Below, in pieces: positions 5,673 through 5,818 of a stretch of DNA of 5,818 bases. The notes under the pieces are model-generated. The model ran no database searches. It was not told where the DNA came from and worked only from the letters and a program-made list of their open reading frames with translations. The position numbers were made by a program, and so were the translations under genes. The number at the start of each line of letters is the position of its first letter. Within the stretch, counting starts at the first letter, position 1. The DNA is from CAYFWF01 sp964346815 (GTDB taxonomy: Bacteria; Acidobacteriota; Aminicenantia; Aminicenantales; Aminicenantaceae). The stretch is taken from positions 1 through 5,818 of the forward strand of contig CAYFWF010000008.1 in assembly GCA_964346815.1 (NCBI GenBank). The letters run 5' to 3'.

Positions 5673-5760
5673 GCCTATCCCTATCGTATGATAATAAAAA
5701 CAATCCTTAGTTCAATAGGAAAACCCCTATCACCCAAAGCCACCCTTTAATCGCTTTTTT

Positions 5761-5789
5761 ATTGTTACGGTGACCACCGAGATCTACAC
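5761..5789 (+). other. Illumina P5 adapter sequence (artefact)
   Basis: These 29 bases match the Illumina P5 flow-cell adapter at 26 positions, with an unbroken 18-base identity GACCACCGAGATCTACAC at 5772-5789. The mismatches are at 5762, 5765 and 5771. A natural match of this quality is very unlikely. The following 29 bases to the end (T-rich) do not clearly match the rest of a standard adapter and may be an index plus low-quality calls. Bases 5761-5818 should not be treated as genomic. Confidence 0.9.
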
Positions 5790-5818
5790 TATACTTCTAT
5801 AGTTTTTTTCTTTTCAAC

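Larger units (their letters stand above)
5516..5760. other. Gene-free tail of the contig
   Basis: No coding region of convincing length or composition is seen on either strand. Its first 80 bp carry a tRNA-Arg-like fragment, followed by two groups of inverted half-sites. From about 5680 the sequence becomes A/T-rich, with a small ATAGG/CCTAT hairpin (5715-5730) and a T-run near 5755. No clear rho-independent terminator for the peptidase operon was found. Because the sequence runs into an adapter copy at 5761, part of this stretch may come from a chimeric or poor-quality read. Confidence 0.6.

Noticed and set aside
1..5818. CRISPR array, rRNA genes, transposase or prophage genes
   Set aside because: No regularly spaced repeats longer than about 11 bp, no rRNA-like sequence and no transposase, integrase or phage protein frame are visible in the window.

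Overview
The window looks like the end of a metagenomic contig from a Gram-negative bacterium of moderate GC. Two proteins carry Sec signal peptides of periplasmic type, and strong Shine-Dalgarno and sigma-70-like promoter sequences are visible. The phylum cannot be fixed from the sequence. The gene types (MEDS-domain kinase, long M16 peptidase pair, FAD oxidoreductase) would fit Deltaproteobacteria-like, Acidobacteriota or Aminicenantes-like lineages, but this is only an impression.

Left part (1-2339) is entirely on the minus strand. It holds the first 43 codons of an FAD-dependent oxidoreductase cut by the window edge (1-130), a NarL/FixJ-type response regulator (274-927, GTG start), and a soluble histidine kinase made of an N-terminal MEDS sensory domain and a NarX-type HisKA_3/HATPase core (1038-2339). 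Kinase and regulator very probably form one two-component system. Between them lies a perfect dyad, TACCACA-N2-TGTGGTA, with the 7-2-7 geometry used by NarL-type regulators, suggesting autoregulation. A weak terminator overlaps the end of the regulator gene.

Middle (2340-2525) is a divergent control region. A near-consensus promoter drives the kinase leftward and a second TTGACA promoter drives the peptidase operon rightward. A 13-bp-period direct repeat overlaps the rightward -35.

Right part (2526-5515) is a two-gene operon on the plus strand coding for exported M16 (pitrilysin-like) proteins joined by an ATGA overlap. The first keeps the zinc motif HFFEH and should be the catalytic subunit. 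The second has lost that motif but keeps the glycine-rich loop, as in non-catalytic partners of M16B heterodimers. Together they would form a periplasmic peptide-degrading or processing clamp. Whether the two-component system controls this operon is unknown; only divergent adjacency suggests it.

The tail (5516-5818) has no gene. It holds a broken tRNA-Arg(ACG)-like segment, two compact arrays of alternating inverted half-sites, and at 5761-5789 a near-exact copy of the Illumina P5 adapter. The extreme right end is therefore very probably a sequencing or assembly artefact, and the whole tail after about 5595 should be treated with caution.
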